NCBI GenBank assembly: GCA_024336345.1
Contig: JANFOG010000012.1
Coordinates: 1 to 64,000, forward strand
Source of the DNA: Mariannaea sp. PMI_226
Lineage: Eukaryota > Ascomycota > Sordariomycetes > Hypocreales > Nectriaceae
Direction of reading: 5' to 3'
Length of the DNA stretch: 64,000 nt
How positions within the stretch are numbered: the stretch's first letter is position 1; each line of letters opens with the position of its first letter. The position numbers and the translations under genes are program-made. Positions 11,560 through 23,200 of the stretch are shown here, piece after piece. The notes beneath the pieces were generated by a model that saw only the letters and a program-made list of their open reading frames with translations, was not told the DNA's origin and made no database searches.

Positions 11560-12143
11560 CTCACAGTCCCCCGAGCTTGAGACTGTCGAGCCCGAACGTC
11601 CTGCTGCCGCCGACGATTTCGATCCCCCTTGCGAGAATTGTATTCAGTCTTGCCTGACTGGCAAAGGTTCTTTTGCATTGTGCCACTCCACCCCTGGCCG
11701 TTCCAAACGTTGTGCTACCTGCAAGTCAAGCAATCATGCTTATAGACCTTAGTATGTATACCGCCCCGTCATGGATAGTGTTCATTATACCTGACAAGTC
11801 TCTATAGTTGCCGAGTCCTTGTCCCTTTTGCCCGTCGTCTGAGGAAGGCGGTGGTTGCTCGTGTTGGTGATAGGAGGAGAAGAAGGTAAGCTTGGTCTAG
11901 CATACCATCACTAGTAACTGTGCTTAATACTAATGAGATATAGCTGGCTTCTCGACTAAAGTCTGCTCTCCAGCCCCAAATGGAGCTCCTCGATATCGAG
12001 CCAGATTATTTTGAGCTCGCCGACGCCGAGCCGTCTGCTCAGGGAGCATGCGGCCATAACAACCCCGTCGCTGGTGGCTCTGTGGCTGCTCGCCTAAGCA
12101 GGCGTACCCTGCTCAACCAAGTTGTGGATATGTTGATAGTTTA
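11560..12143 (+). pseudogene. Cysteine-rich protein relic, transposon-associated type
   Basis: One frame near 11576-11752 reads as an acidic lead followed by CENCIQSCLTGKGSFALCHS and RCATCKSSNHAYRP, a C-x2-C...C...C...C-x2-C...H pattern like a small zinc-binding domain. Candidate exons follow after a GTATGT...TATAG intron (PFARRLRKAVVARVGDRRRR) and again near 11970 (MELLDIEPDYFELADAEP). The phases of the last join do not work without a stop and no start codon is visible, so I read it as a relic. Proteins of this general look are common beside fungal transposons; no function is assigned. Confidence 0.35.
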
Positions 12144-12219
12144 AATAGTTTTGAGCATTGTTTGCTGTGTGTATGTGCATATGAGCATAGTTTTGTTCGG
12201 TCGGGTGCGCCGATATGAA

Positions 12220-15200
12220 TATATATTGTGACCCTGTTATATTTTTTCTTTCTCTGCGTGAATGTCAACTATATTAAGCAGTGCTCGAAACTGCTTAAAG
12301 TGCTGATGAGATAGAGCCTTGGTGAGCCTATCAGCAGGCGTTTGGTTAGTCAGAAGATATGTTATTTGAAAGGACCCCTTTTCGTAGTCGTGATGAATCC
12401 ACATATTTATAATATCAATATAGCGCAGACGAGTGTTAAATCTGATGCTCTCTTCCACAATAAGGCGAATAGTCTGCATATTATTACAACTTATATTCGA
12501 AGAAATGCCCGGTTCGGAACGGATCTCCTTGAATAGCCACTTGAGACTCATAGCTTCCTTTGCTGTATGCTCAAGAGCTAATAGTTCTGCCTCTGTGGTT
12601 GATGTTGTGACTGTTGCTTTTCTAGTTGCCTTCCACACAACTAGTCCTCCGAATAGACTTATGAGGTATTCTTGTGATGACTTCCAGGTGTCTTGGTCGT
12701 TAGCAAAAGACGCGTTGCTTGCTATCACCATTGCCTGCATTCCTATGCTCCCCCATACCGAATAGCGAGTCCCTTGTGTATATATAGGTAGGGGATAACT
12801 TGGTTTGATGCTTCCTGGTGTTTATCACTTTGGTTGGTGAGGAATTGACTAAGCGTCGAAGCTGGAAAGGCGATATCGGGCCGTAGCATGATTGCTCCGT
12901 AGAGCACGGAACCGACCTTTTCCTGATAGGATTTGATTTCTTGAGTAGCCTGGTCTTGTCTTTTTGTCTCGGTGAACTGCTGGTCTATTGGGTGCTGCCC
13001 CCAGTTTCTGAGCGTTCTTTCTGATCTATTGCCGCCATGATTACTGAGAGGCGGTATGTACAGCTTTGGGATCATACCCTTCTAGATATTGGTGATTAGT
13101 TAGGAATAAGCTAAGGTATGGATCCTGTTTCCGCTGTGTCAGTGCATGAGTCTTGCGGTCGAACTGTGCTGAGCGCCCTTGCACGCGCCTTTCTTCTAGC
13201 CGCGTGCTGCTGCGTGTAGGAGCAGTGCAGCAGATGCTCTATCTAGCGCGCGTCCTTCTCGGCTCAGTCCTTAATTATTGATGCATTTTCAATGGAGTGA
13301 TCTAATTCACATAGGGTCAAATATAGGTTGTAAGAAGGATGATTCTTTTAAGGCTTGAGGGCAGCATGATCCTAAGGATCAAGCTTCTTAAGCAAACCAA
13401 GCAATCAGATTATGTACACAGGAGCCCAGTATGTATCACTTGTATTTACGTTGTAGCGTACGTCTTACACTTTGTACGCTCTATTCCTTTAATCCGCACA
13501 TTACATATATTATACACAAGCTCTTATGTAGCTTGTGATCTCAGGTGTCCTACTCTAGGATGCCAAAGCTTCTCTAATGCTTCCCTGGGTTTCCTAGGTT
13601 CGAATGACGGTCCGGAACAGCATTCTCGTGCTACTACGAGCATCTAAAGACCAGCGTTACTAATCGGAATGTTTTTTCCTCGCACCATATCTTAAGATAG
13701 CGAATAAGAGGAAACAGGCTTATATTTAAGGAAAGTAAGATTATAGCGATTAACAAGCTGAGCTAGCACAATATTCTCTTCCATCGTTCCATAGTGCAAA
13801 GTACAATCATATCCCGTATACCAAAGGTTTGCCTTTCGAAGAATCTTCTCAGAGATAATATTGGTGTAAAATCCTTCTACTACAACCATATTGTTCAGCT
13901 CGATATTAGCACCATTGGATAGCAATCTCCATATCACACGTTTTCCTTTCCCTACAATAGGGAAATGGGTAAATCCAACTTCAACAACAGCTCCATTTGT
14001 CTCCATTTGTCGGCACAAATGATCCAGGCACAAGTAGGTCTGGTGAGTTCACAAGGTGCATAGCGCCGCAGTTACCGAGCAAAGTGCTCTTTGCCAATAG
14101 GTGTTCTGTACTCCCTAGCGAGGTATACACACTAATTGTTTGCTCAACTTGATACACCTCATCTGGGTTTAGGGTAATGGGTATGAGGTTGTTGGGAACG
14201 GTGAGCGTCGGTTGCTTGGGAGCGGTGCTCTAAACGCTCATCTCCCACCCCCGTTGTGCTAGTGTCTCGCGGAGTTTGTTCCACTCAGGAGCTTGAAGCT
14301 TCTTGCGAATAGCTTCATATGTCTGTGGATTTGGCTTGTTCTGTAGTGCTCGGTCACTATTGCCACGCATAGCATACTGGAGAATAGAGTACTGTTCTGG
14401 CGGCCAATAGTGCTCCACCTTTGTGGCACAGGGGCATACAGTTGTGGGCTGTTTCTTTTCCTTAGACTTTGGACCTAAAGGTCCACCCGACGTTGTGTAA
14501 ATTTGGTGCCGTTTTGTTGAGCGTTGCTGAATGAGAATCACCTGAAACCACTGTCCGTAGGTATTAATGGTATCTGGTTCTTCCCCTTCTATTAATTTTA
14601 AACTAAGCTGGTTTATCTCGTCTTTTGCCCAGCTGGGGGCAAACCGAGTACCGACATCCCGTAGGAAATCGCTAATAGCTCCCGTTCCGCCTACCTCTGG
14701 TATATTGGATTCTCTACCGCGCAGCAAAGCCTTATTCCACTTCGCGTACTAAACCTCGGGCTTGACACTGCCTCGGCTAGCTTCCTGAAGGATGTTCCAA
14801 TATGCTTTCCTCACTTCTCCTTTGTTAGAAAGGGAGCTTAGCGCAAACCTCTTCCTCAAACTGACCAGGAACTTGCGTAGTGAATATAGGCCATCCTTTT
14901 CCATGGTGGCATCAAGCACGATGTTGTGGATAGTTGGGTTGATGGTGCCCCTTATCCAGTTCCTTACGGGTTCTTCTTCCTTCTTCCACTCCCTGTACGT
15001 TTTGTTCTGCCGGTCCACGTCTTCCAGACCTGCTCTGTGGGCACTCGTGATCTCCTCAGGCGTGGCTTTGTCATTTCTGGCTAGTTCCAGTGCCCTTACC
15101 TCTTCATAGGTCTTGTAGCGGGCTTGACGCTGAACATCATCAGGTTGATCTGGCTCGTCGGAGTCAATCTTGGCCTATATTCCATTATCCCTAGCTATAT

Positions 15201-15453
15201 TCTTCAACGCTGTGAACCATAGATCCCAGTCAGCGGAAGTTTTAAGTCTCTGGATGGCTATGAGGTCGGATTTGCCTCCGACTCGTACGGTGGTTTGCAT
15301 CGCGTCTCGAAGGAGCGGGGTTTGTGTGGATATCGTGCTTGGTTCAGTAAATAGCGCAGGAAAATCAAGGATCGTAGCTATGGTTGCCACTGCCTCTCAA
15401 AAAGGAAGTTGCTGGTGTTATTCAGGTTCAAATACACCACCCGGGCTCATAAC
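12220..15453 (-). mobile_element. Ty1/copia retrotransposon remnant, internally deleted
   Basis: Read on the minus strand in the order 15453 to 12220. It starts with a primer-binding-like word GTTATGAGCCC (15453-15443), complementary to an initiator-Met tRNA internal region as used by copia elements. Gag-like frames follow from 15390 (FPALFTEPSTISTQTP, DWDLWFTALKNIARDN) through 14230, then a protease-like frame at 14033-13692, then the GAG pre-integrase zinc region (EALEKLWHPRVGHLRSQ, VRIKGIERTKCKTY) at about 13590-13450. After solo LTR D, the end of the reverse transcriptase appears (YQEKVGSVLYGAI, RPDIAFPASTLSQFLTN) at 13075-12760, and RNase H (TTSTTEAELLALEHTAKEA, NQTPADRLTKALSHQHFKQF) at 12740-12237. 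Integrase core and most of the reverse transcriptase are missing. Stops and frame breaks make it dead. Its own LTRs were not delineated. Confidence 0.82.
13279..13438 (+). repeat. Solo LTR, copy D, inside the copia remnant
   Basis: About 160 bp, nearly identical to copy B. It lies exactly where the copia remnant has lost integrase and most of the reverse transcriptase. The flanks are ATTAT on the left and CTTGT on the right: no target-site duplication. Confidence 0.85.
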
Positions 15454-16333
15454 TGTCGCAAGGAGTGCAGACGAATTATGTGAGCGTAGCGCTGATTGGT
15501 CAACCGAGCATACGAATTATGAATTGAAAGAGCCTTGTTCTAGACACAAAGGAACACAAAGGAAAAGAACAGTTATTCCTCTTGGATAAATGAACGGACC
15601 GTATGTGGGCTGATTTGACTAATAAGAAGCCTCCATTTTGCGATATTGGGTGATGTAAGTCGTATATGCCAAAGAAGTGAATGCCGTCCCCAATACGGTA
15701 CAGATGGAAAACCTATCAGTAATATTGCAATTATTAATCTTGGTAATAATTCAGAAAATAGTAATCAATAAAGTAATCACAGTAGCATAACAATGATAAT
15801 AAGCACCAAACTGTAGCTCTGGAACGAACTCCGAATGCAAAATGGCCACACTCTATTCTACACCATTATAAAAACTAGAGATTGTTTAATTGGAAAAAGA
15901 AGATAATAGATAGAAAACTTCGTTCCGAAAGGCTACTCCAAACAAATGAAGCCGCCTTTATGGCTGCGATTTATTGTTTCTCTCCTGTAAATGATGTGGC
16001 AGTTAGTAAATGCACGGTGAAGCTGGTGGTATTTAAAAGCAGAGTAGTTGAGGTGGACAGCAAGTATTGACTGGTAATAGTTGTTGAACGCACCTGTGTC
16101 GGGCGGAGCCCGCCCTGGACGAAAAGCCCGTTGCCCGTTCAACGGAAAGGAGACTAGGGGAACGCTTGGGAATGACAACTAGTAAATTAGCTGTACGGAT
16201 ACTCTAATGTTCTCTATCAATACTATCACTGAATCTCTATGCGTCAGGCGCCCCGTGACACCACTGCTTACAATAGTCTCTTATATAATTCCTGCATGCT
16301 AAACGGCTGTAATACTTCTTTCAAAAGCGCGAT
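15454..16333. other. Region upstream of the copia remnant, possible decayed 5' LTR
   Basis: By position the copia 5' LTR should lie here, ending at 15454, but no matching copy exists on the other side of the element and I cannot mark its limits. No gene is supported; short open frames at 15882-16178 lack any recognisable feature. Confidence 0.3.
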
Positions 16334-16495
16334 GGATACGTACCGGGCCCCTATATACGTAATCTGATTGCTATGTTTGCTTGAGAGGCATGTTCCTTAG
16401 GATCATGCCGGCCTCAAGCCTTGGAATGATCATCCTTCTTACAACCTGCATTTTTGACCCTATGTGAATTGGATCACTCCACTATGAACGCATCA
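16334..16495 (-). repeat. Solo LTR, copy E (162 bp, perfect 5-bp target duplication)
   Basis: Same orientation as copy A. Flanked by GCGAT at 16329-16333 and 16496-16500. The first base is G where copy A has T, so the TG terminus is mutated; the other end is GCATCA. Confidence 0.88.
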
Positions 16496-17077
16496 GCGAT
16501 GTATGTGAAACATGTTTGACAAAAACGTAAGCATCGAAAACATAAGGTTATTCTGACGATACGCCGTAATCTGTACGTATTCTCGAAACAAATAGAGTTA
16601 TGAAACACGGCCCCATTTGACCCCAGTAACTAGAAGCATACTAATCTCGCTTCATCCTTGGGGTTGCTTGGCTTCGTATTACAAAGACGTACTAACTAGA
16701 ATTAAAACATGGACTAGCCAGACATGAGCTAAGGCGGGCTGGATGAATAGGGAATGTGGAGACGATACGTGAGACATGACGTCCCATCGTCGGGACTTTC
16801 TAACAAATATCAATCTAAAAGGGACTTTGGGAACCGCCTACTCACTTATTCCATACTCTAGAGCACGGTGCGTATAGCCACGTGCATGTTTTCAAACTAA
16901 GGAGGTAACAACAGGGGATAATGAGGCGACACAAGTGAAAATGCCTCGTGGATAAATATGTCTTGAATTACATCTTGATCGGTGTGAACAGACTCCATCT
17001 CCGGCTTTCAATCGCAAAGTTGCCATTCAACTTGTAACGATCAACATCTGTGCAGGCAGTGTCTGGACTCAGCCAAC
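16496..17077. promoter_or_regulatory. Upstream region of the GH105-like gene, no gene seen
   Basis: About 580 bp between solo LTR E and the GH105 start. It should hold the promoter. I could not assign individual factor sites with confidence. Confidence 0.35.
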
Positions 17078-18619
17078 ATGACGTTCTCCAAACAAATCCT
17101 CGCTGGTCTTGCAGCCGTGTTATCAAGCACAGTTGTCGCTGCTGATACGGGCGCTGGCTTTAGTGTCGAGCTGGCTGCCTCGACGATGAAAAGCTTGTCC
17201 AAGGAGTCATGGGAAAAAGGAACTGCAGCTGAAGCGTTATTGGAGCTTCGAAATAACGAATTGTCTGTTTTTGGGCCCAATCCTTTTCCCGATGGTAAAA
17301 TTCCAGTTACTAGTCCCTCGATTGGACCTCTCGCATACGTCCACGACTTTATCGAACTCGGCCAGCGGCAACTCGTGAGCAACTCCGCTGCTGGTGATCC
17401 AGCGTCACTCGGCGTTTCCGCAATCTTGATTGGCCAAACCGAAGAGGCCTTTCTTACTGCCGCTAAAGAGGAGGCTGAGTATCTCCTCAATGATGTACCA
17501 AGATATAAAAATGGAGCCATTTCACATCGACCTGACGTGGCCGAGCTATGGGCTGACAACACCGCCATGTCTTTTCCCTTTCGTACGTATCCAGGCCCAT
17601 GAAAATTGTTGTTCCTCATCCGCCCTAGCCCCCATCCCTCACCCCCCTTTTGCCGCGTACCCTTCATACAGCTTAAAACTAATATAAACCGCACGCATAC
17701 AGTTGCATACTACGCTGTTCATACAAATGACCCTAGCCTGATGGCAGAGACTGTCAAACAAGTCGGATTACAACGTGCTATTCTAAAGTCCGATACTGGC
17801 TGCTGGTATCACATTATTGGACCACAAGCTGAAGATCGAGCGTGTTGGTCTACAGGCAATGGCTGGGCTGCGTACGGGATGGTCCGTGTACTTCACACGC
17901 TGCAGAAATGGTCAGGATCATCCTCCATGACATCAGAAGCCGGCCAGCTCAAAAGTTGGATTAAGGAAATTCTTGATTGTGCTATGCAGGCGCCCAAGGA
18001 CGACGAAGGCCTGTTGCGCAATTACTTTGAAGACGATAGTTGGTGGGGCGAGATCTCTGGAACTGCTCTCCTAGCTGCTGCTGCCTACCGAATGGCCGTC
18101 AATGACCCAGTGATGTTCCCAAAACAGTACCTCGACTGGGCCGACTCCAAGCGGGTGGCTGTGGCCGGGAAGCAGTCGAAAGATACTGGTATCTTTTCTC
18201 CGGCAATCGACCCCCATGATTGGCATTCTTGGGAGCCGTTCACTAGTGGGTCACCAGAGGGACAGGCCTTTACGGTGTATCTCTACACGTCTTATAGAGA
18301 CTGTGTCAGCGCTAGTGTTTGTGGTGGTGGTAACAATGGCCCTCTACCTCCTACTACTCCTTCTGCTTCACCGCCACCACCACCACCACCATCCACCGCG
18401 ACACTCTTGACCAATGTGCCCATCCCAGGTCCTGGATCAACTACATTTTCCACAGCAACCGTGCCTAACCAGCAAACTCCTGTTGTGCCTGATCATCAAA
18501 CGCCTGTTCAGGATGGTATAGCAGTCACTCAGACACTGGTATTGGTCTGTGTATCAGAAGTGGGATCTCCAGCCCCTTTGTGCACAACCCAAGTGGCACC
18601 TGCTCAACCCGCTGTTTAG
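17078..18619 (+). CDS. Secreted glycoside hydrolase, GH105 (unsaturated rhamnogalacturonyl hydrolase/YteR-like)
   Basis: Two exons, 17078-17582 and 17703-18619, joined across a 120-nt GTACGT...ACACAG-type intron (phase 1), giving 473 residues. Signal peptide: SKQILAGLAAVLSSTVVAADT. The catalytic-domain signatures are WADNTAMSFPFLAYYAVHTN (Asp160 matches the family's catalytic Asp region), WSTGNGWAAYGMVRVL, LLRNYFEDDSWWGEISGTA, and SPEGQAFTVYLYTSYRD near the end. These enzymes release the terminal unsaturated uronate from pectin or rhamnogalacturonan oligosaccharides. After about residue 400 comes an unusual tail: a polyproline run (SPPPPPPPS), Thr/Ser/Pro-rich linker and a short end with two cysteines. 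No clear GPI signal follows. The gene is framed by solo LTRs E and F in opposite orientation. The start choice is fixed by the signal peptide. Confidence 0.85.
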
Positions 18620-18867
18620 TTCTAACCTTGTAAACTCGCTTGTGTCCGTTGTTGGACGTCGGTGTATTATTTTTATCTGGCGAGATAAATCCTCTTAGTC
18701 TCCCCAACAGTTCCTTTCACCATGGACCTGATTTTACTTAGGTATTCTATCGAGAAACAATAATCTGCAGAATATTCAAGTCCTTCTACATGGCAATTTA
18801 TAACCATAAAGTCACATAGATCTTATATATGTTGTATTCGGCCCCAATGAACTTATTACGTCGATGA

Positions 18868-19013
18868 TGATGCCTGCTAAGTGGAGTAATCCAATTCACA
18901 CAGGGTCAGAAATATAGGTTGTAAGAAGGATGATCACTTCCAGGCTTGGAACTATGCTGGCCTCAAGCAAAGATAGTAATCAGATTACGTACATGAAGGT
19001 CTAACATGTATCA
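18868..19013 (+). repeat. Solo LTR, copy F (internally shortened)
   Basis: About 146 bp, starting TGATGCC and ending CATGTATCA, with a short internal deletion in the palindrome zone relative to copy B. The flanks are GATGA at 18863-18867 and GATTA at 19014-19018, four of five bases alike, so probably a decayed target duplication. Confidence 0.8.
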
Positions 19014-19018
19014 GATTA

Positions 19019-20284
19019 CATGGAGAATATACAAGATGTGATGTCCAAATTTAAGGAACCTGCGCATCTACATAGTCTACCATATCCTGTGGCATTGCCC
19101 TTGTTACAAGGTACAGCAAGATCCATTTTAACTGCTCAAATCCTTCTGGAAAGAAGCTATTCAAGGATGACCTACTTCCCCCTCATCCAAGGGTTCTTCT
19201 GGAAATACAGACTATCCACTTCCACCGGCCTTTTTAGAAGCGAAACTTGCCAGCAACTTTTTGCGGTTCAATCCACGTGTTGCGGATAAGATATGTTTGA
19301 GAATGTAGGCTATTCTTTACATGGTAAAGGAAAATCTATTAGCGCTCCTTTGAAACGGTAGATGGACGTCGTTGATTGGCTTATATTTTGCCATGGCACT
19401 TACACAGCACCGGACGAGGGTTTCATCCGATGGCACAGAGCTTCTTCTTGCATCACAACACGTGCGTATTCTATATTTATGCGAGGGATCTTGGCAGGCC
19501 ATCCTCCGTCCTATTTTTGGAATCTCAGTACTCTCGTCTTCGCTGATGTAATCCGCTGAATGTAATGACAAACTGGATGACGTGATGAAACTGCGAGCCG
19601 TCCTTTGGATTTTCGAAACTTTGTCTATCATATATGAGACTAGAAACAGGCGGTGAGTCCGGGTGATTTACTTTCCCTTCGACGCCTTAGGCTGATCAAT
19701 TTATTTTACAACAGACCAAGCAGACTAAGCGGGCCTAATCCTAAATTGGCCGTCCATGGTGTCATCCAGGCCATGTTTTTAGATCATTTTATGTGCGGGC
19801 AATATTTCCTCCCTTTTTCCTGACATTCGATGTGATGTTTTTTTTCTTCTTCTTTTACTCTATTTTCATGAATTAGTTTCCGTTTGGCCTACCAAGTGGC
19901 TGAACGGCTCTACCTTCATCGCCATACTTCGTCGATTCTTCTCAGCTTTTGGAAAGATTGAGCAAGTGTCAGGGACGGGAGCGATTTTACCTGGATACTA
20001 TCTTAATCTATAACGCGACGTAACTTGTTTGCCGCTCGTTCAGCCAAGTCAACTTCTCATTTAATGATTTGAATCAGGGACTCTGAGAAGCTGACTCCGC
20101 TGTGCTCACTTCGTTGCGAACCTGATCCAATCTGGGCAACTATTTCACTGAACTTCACCCGCCCACTGTCCCATGCCAAGTAGTTGATGCTGATATGAGA
20201 ATAGGAGTCTATATAAAGCAAAGGCTAACTAATTTTCATACATGATAGAGACTTAAACGAATTTCTAAATGGAGGAAAGATAAG
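19019..20284. other. Intergenic DNA 3' of the NRPS, no supported gene
   Basis: Holds the 3' UTR of the NRPS gene and AT-rich sequence. Near 19100-19260 a stop-interrupted frame (SGKKLFKDDLLPPHPRVLLE) looks faintly coding but belongs to no family I recognise. Confidence 0.35.
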
Positions 20285-23200
20285 TTACAATTCCATCTTA
20301 ATTTCATCCATGCACGACCGCAAGGGTGCATTTAGACGACTTGTCAGCTTCTCTACAATCCTGCACAGACCATTGAGTAGTGAATTGGCGGTTTCAGCGG
20401 TCATGATCCGAGTATTTGCAGAGAGTTCGATTTTCAAATGGTCGCCTCGTGGATGAGACATCATGTACAAGGATTGGTTCATGTTGTGTGGGTTTCGGAA
20501 GCCGTCCAGATTGGATGTGGCTCCTTCAAATCGAAACTCCGGATGCTCATCCACATTTTGGTGTTGAATCGTAGAGTCAAACGCTGACCCAATCGGCCAA
20601 TCGGTGCAGTTTTCTGAGATGTCGCGGAGAGACAACGAGTCGGCTTCCCCAAGCGTGATATACTGCTCTTGAACTGAGAGCAGTAGATCGGTGGGAGTCT
20701 GAAGCGAAGACATGCTAACCCGGACGGGGACGATGTTGGCGCATGGACCCACCATATCCTCTATACCGTCAATGGCTGCGTTGCGACCAGCAACTAGTCG
20801 GCCGAAGACTACATCGTCTTCACCAGTAATGTGAGACAGAAGCACAGCCCATGCAGAGCAAAGGAGCGAGGCCGAAGTGATATTGCCGGGCAGTCGTGGT
20901 AGAGATACCTCTGCATCGAGCTCAATTGCCGTAGGTGAAACGTAGTCAATCGATTTCGGAGCTAGCTTGGACGCAGATTTGGTGATGGACGAACCTCGCA
21001 GCAGCTGCTTCCAGTACGATCTTGACTTCAATCGCCGTCGGTGTGTATATGCAAGAAACTCCGAGAAGTCTAGGGGCCTTTGGGACGCCATGCCATCACT
21101 GTGGCTTCCAAGCAGTGATTGGATAATGGTAGGTAGAGAGACGCCGTCGTACTGAGCATGTGATAAACGCAGGACGAATCGGACGCTCTGATCCTTGCGC
21201 CGGAGAAGCGAAAACGCAATTGGAGGACGGGTTGGTGAGACTTCCTCCATGTCCTTCAGGCAAAACTCGAGAAATGCTTGATCGAGATCTTGGCTGACAT
21301 CTTGAATGGTAACGGCTGCATCGAGTCGATGAGGGATGACCTGCCAGAATGTACCTAGGAGAGGCAGGAAGCTTGCACGGAGGATAGGATATCTCTCCAG
21401 AGTCACAGAGCAGTTCCTCTCAAATCTTTTCACATTCATATTATGACCAAAGTCGAGATAAAAGTAATTGCAGAATTGTCGAGGATCATTGATCCCTCTG
21501 ACTACCTTCTCCTCTTGAAATTGTGTGATGGGTAGGATACTAGCGACGGCACCGGATTTGATATCGATCTCGAGAGCATCAATCTCGGAAAGGAGACCTT
21601 CTTTGAGTATAGGATCGACAAGAGGGCTATGGTCGTACTCGTCTTCTTCATCTTTGTTGAGCTGCGTCTTGAGAATACTTAGCTGAGCTAAACGACGCAG
21701 CGTTGGTTTGCGGAATATGTGTGCAACAGATAATTTCATGCCTATCTTACGGGCCTCGCCCACCACTTTCATTGCGGCAATTGAATCGCCGCCGAGCTGG
21801 AAGAAGTTGTCATCAATGCCAATAGCTTCAAGCTCGATATTGAGCACCTCTGCCCAGATTCTCTGTAGCAGCCGCTCAAGAGGTAAGTTTGGTTGCAGTT
21901 TCGTCTTCACTCCCTGAACCGTCGTCCGTGCCTCAGCCAGTTGTTTCACGAAGAAAGAAGCTCCTATCTGACGTAATTCTCTTCGATTGGCCTTTCCCGT
22001 TGCCGTCATAGGCAGCTCTTCCATGGCGAAGAAAACCGTCGGCACCATGTAGTGAGGCAAATGGCGTGCGAGATTGCGCTCAACTGCAGCATCAATAAGC
22101 ATTATTCTAGCTGCTGAATGGGGCTCTCGAACCCTCCCATTCGTGATTGTTGCTTCACCGTCATGCAACTGGACGAACGCTGCTAAAGTTGGCCGGGAAT
22201 CCTGCCCTCGTGGCAAGATCACTTCAGCCACAACCTGTTTCGCTTGTTGCATGTGTTGCTGAACGCAGTTCTCGACTTCTCCAAGTTCAACCCGCTGTCC
22301 TCGTATTTTGACTTGGTCATCTTTTCGGCCAACGAAAGATAAGCTGCCATCCTCATTATAACGAACCAGGTCGCCTGTCTTGTACAATCGTCCACGCCGC
22401 CCTGGCTGATAGCCTGGTATTCCATGTAGTAACCAGTCAGGGTCATGAATAAATGCTGCAGCAGTTTTTTCTGGTTCACCCACGTAACCAGGTCCGACAA
22501 GTGGCCCCTCAAGAAGTAGCTCTCCAATGGATCCAAGAGGAACCAGACGATCGTGATTCTGTGGATCTACAATCCAGGTGACCTGGCCTGATCCTTTCCC
22601 AATGCCTGTAGCAGCCTCTGGAGTAGAAGTGCAGCAATTGATGGTACTAAACGGAGTACACTCGCTGGGCCCGTAGATATTGAATAGGTTTACCTTGCCC
22701 CACCATCGCTTTACATCACCGACATGAACTGCTTCTCCAGCCAAGATGACTGTTTGTAAGCTAGGAACCTCCTCTGGACTCAGGAACTGGGCAACGGACG
22801 GCGTAAGGTGAGCAACAGTAGCACCTAACGAATTAATGCATCCTGCCAGGTCGTTCTTCCTATCCTCATCGCTTGGTACACATAAACAGGCACCTGCAGT
22901 GAGTGCCATAAATATGTTGATAATCGATGCATCAAAGCTGTATGATGCAAAATCAAATACCCGTGACGCCATTGTAACACCATGATCGATCGCCTGGTGG
23001 CAAAGAGCTGAAGCCAGGTTCCGATGCTGTATCATCACTCCCTTTGGTTTCCCTGTGCTACCTGATGTGAAGACCACATACATGTCAGATGATGGAACAA
23101 TCTCAGGAAGAATGTGCGTATTGGTCTGATAATAGCGGGGCTGCTTGCTAAAAAAATCACGGTCGATAGTAATAACTTCTTTGGCAAGCCGAGAGCTAAG

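Noticed and set aside
12433..12765. A 110-codon plus-strand frame.
   Set aside because: It is the antisense shadow of the copia RNase H region.
13598..13608. GGTTCGAATGA as a tRNA B-box.
   Set aside because: No matching A-box or cloverleaf could be found around it; it lies in the copia pre-integrase region.
12220..16495. The 162-bp family as the LTRs of the copia remnant.
   Set aside because: The copia primer-binding-like site is preceded by ...GACA, not the family's TATCA or CATCA end, and no family copy flanks the element in the right position and orientation.
18216..18410. Histidine-rich frame (HRHHHHHHPP).
   Set aside because: It is the alternative frame of the GH105 proline-rich tail.
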